Shown piece after piece: positions 47,646 through 48,093 of a stretch of DNA of 48,093 nt. Under the pieces are notes generated by a model. The model did not search any database. It worked only from the letters and a program-made list of their open reading frames with translations, and was not told the DNA's origin. The position numbers and the translations under genes were made by a program. Every line of letters begins with the position of its first letter. Position 1 is the first letter of the stretch. Location of the stretch: the NCBI GenBank assembly GCA_013044245.1, contig JABEVK010000053.1, positions 1 through 48,093 of the forward strand, read 5' to 3'. This stretch comes from Spirochaetales bacterium (GTDB taxonomy: Bacteria > Spirochaetota > Spirochaetia > JABEVK01).

Positions 47646-48093
47646 ATGAATTTTCCCCAACGCACACACACTTGCGGCGAATTGACCCTCGTTCACGCTG
47701 AAAAGACTGTTACTCTCAATGCCTGGGTTCATCGGGCCCGTAATCAAGGGGGAGTGGTCTTTTTGACCCTGCGGGACCGTTATGGTTTTGTCCAAGCCGT
47801 TGTGGATGAACGCTCCCCGTCAGGGTTGCTTGAGCGGGCGGCCGATTTGAAAAACGAATGGTGCGTAGCACTCACCGGACAAGTTAAGCCTCGTCCCGAA
47901 GCCATGAGGAACACCAAAATGGCCACTGGCGACATCGAGTTAGTAGTTCATGACGTTGTGATACTATCTCAGGCCCCCATTCTGCCGTTTCCCATTGAGG
48001 ACGAAAATAAAGCCAACGAAAACCTCAGGTTAGAATACCGGTACCTCGACCTCCGCAGTCCCGGGATGCGCGACCGGCTGGTTCTTCGAGACC
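47646..48093 (+). CDS. aspS: Aspartyl-tRNA synthetase, 5' part
   Basis: The first 149 codons are present; the gene runs past the end of the window. The bacterial-type AspRS start is clear: RTHTCGEL, then NAWVHRARNQGGVVFLTLRDRYGFVQAVV (anticodon-binding OB fold), VKPRPEAMRN, IEDENKANENLRLEYRYLDLRSPGMRDRL (hinge into the class II core). It charges tRNA-Asp; discrimination between AspRS and a non-discriminating form cannot be made from this part. No SD is seen. It is divergent from the DUF2156 gene. Confidence 0.93.
   Translation, partial: MNFPQRTHTCGELTLVHAEKTVTLNAWVHRARNQGGVVFLTLRDRYGFVQAVVDERSPSGLLERAADLKNEWCVALTGQVKPRPEAMRNTKMATGDIELVVHDVVILSQAPILPFPIEDENKANENLRLEYRYLDLRSPGMRDRLVLRD

Noticed and set aside
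47538-47795. 86-residue N-terminal extension of the DUF2156 protein
   Set aside because: It overlaps the start of aspS on the other strand and has low-complexity basic sequence; the domain starts after ATG 47537.
1-48093. tRNA, rRNA, CRISPR array, insertion sequence, prophage or riboswitch
   Set aside because: I looked in all gaps above ~50 bases on both strands and saw no cloverleaf, regular spacer repeat, transposase, integrase or conserved riboswitch core. A covariance-model scan would settle small RNAs.

Overview
The window is ordinary-density bacterial chromosome: about 39 protein genes, short intergenic gaps, no RNA gene, insertion sequence, prophage or CRISPR array that I can see. A Gram-negative cell with lipoproteins and a peptidoglycan wall is indicated. 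The gene content (divergent dksA/infA pair, MoxR-DUF58-BatA-BatB-BatC-BatD operon, type III glutamine synthetase, PEGA-domain proteins, DUF115/Maf-type protein) fits a free-living or host-associated spirochaete best. This taxon call is an inference; no marker gene for a firm placement is present.

Layout. 153-2077: a lipoprotein and a PEGA protein. 2090-3121: a Gfo/Idh/MocA oxidoreductase on the minus strand. 3171-9883: the most unusual region, a plus-strand cluster coding for a PPP-like phosphatase, an overlapping PIK/HipA-like kinase, four tandem paralogues of an unrecognised ~235-residue family, and a 578-residue protein that reads as a degenerate Ser/Thr kinase joined to a remnant of a STAND/AAA-type ATPase. 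It has an internal strong promoter (5856-5884) and an internal terminator (7372-7398), so the paralogues are probably made in different amounts. 10050-14225: lepB, a PASTA-bearing class B PBP and a DUF115 protein. 14287-21754: envelope genes (LysM-M23 peptidase, small membrane peptide, M28 peptidase, DD-carboxypeptidase, GNAT, NagZ-like GH3, transglutaminase-like protein). 21811-26060: MgtA-type ATPase coupled to a PTS EIIA-like protein, with a divergent DUF4337 membrane protein. 26080-26765: divergent dksA and infA.

26807-38466 is one long run of minus-strand genes: clpP, purC, an exo/endonuclease/phosphatase lipoprotein, argJ, then moxR, DUF58, an unnamed membrane protein, batA, batB, batC and a batD-batE fusion, ending in an Smr gene. 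Bat genes are joined by GTGA overlaps. 38603-42692: era, a bifunctional Rel/SpoT, an RluA-family pseudouridine synthase and a small unknown gene. 42767-48093: a phosphoesterase-family lipoprotein with altered active-site motif, glnN, a DUF2156 protein and the 5' part of aspS.

Two start-site styles coexist. Many genes have a clear Shine-Dalgarno sequence. A second group (phosphatase 3171, lepB, dacA-like, infA, argJ, era, the DUF2156 gene, aspS) has none, and instead a sigma70-like -10 hexamer lies only 6-12 bases before the start codon, which predicts leaderless or nearly leaderless mRNAs.
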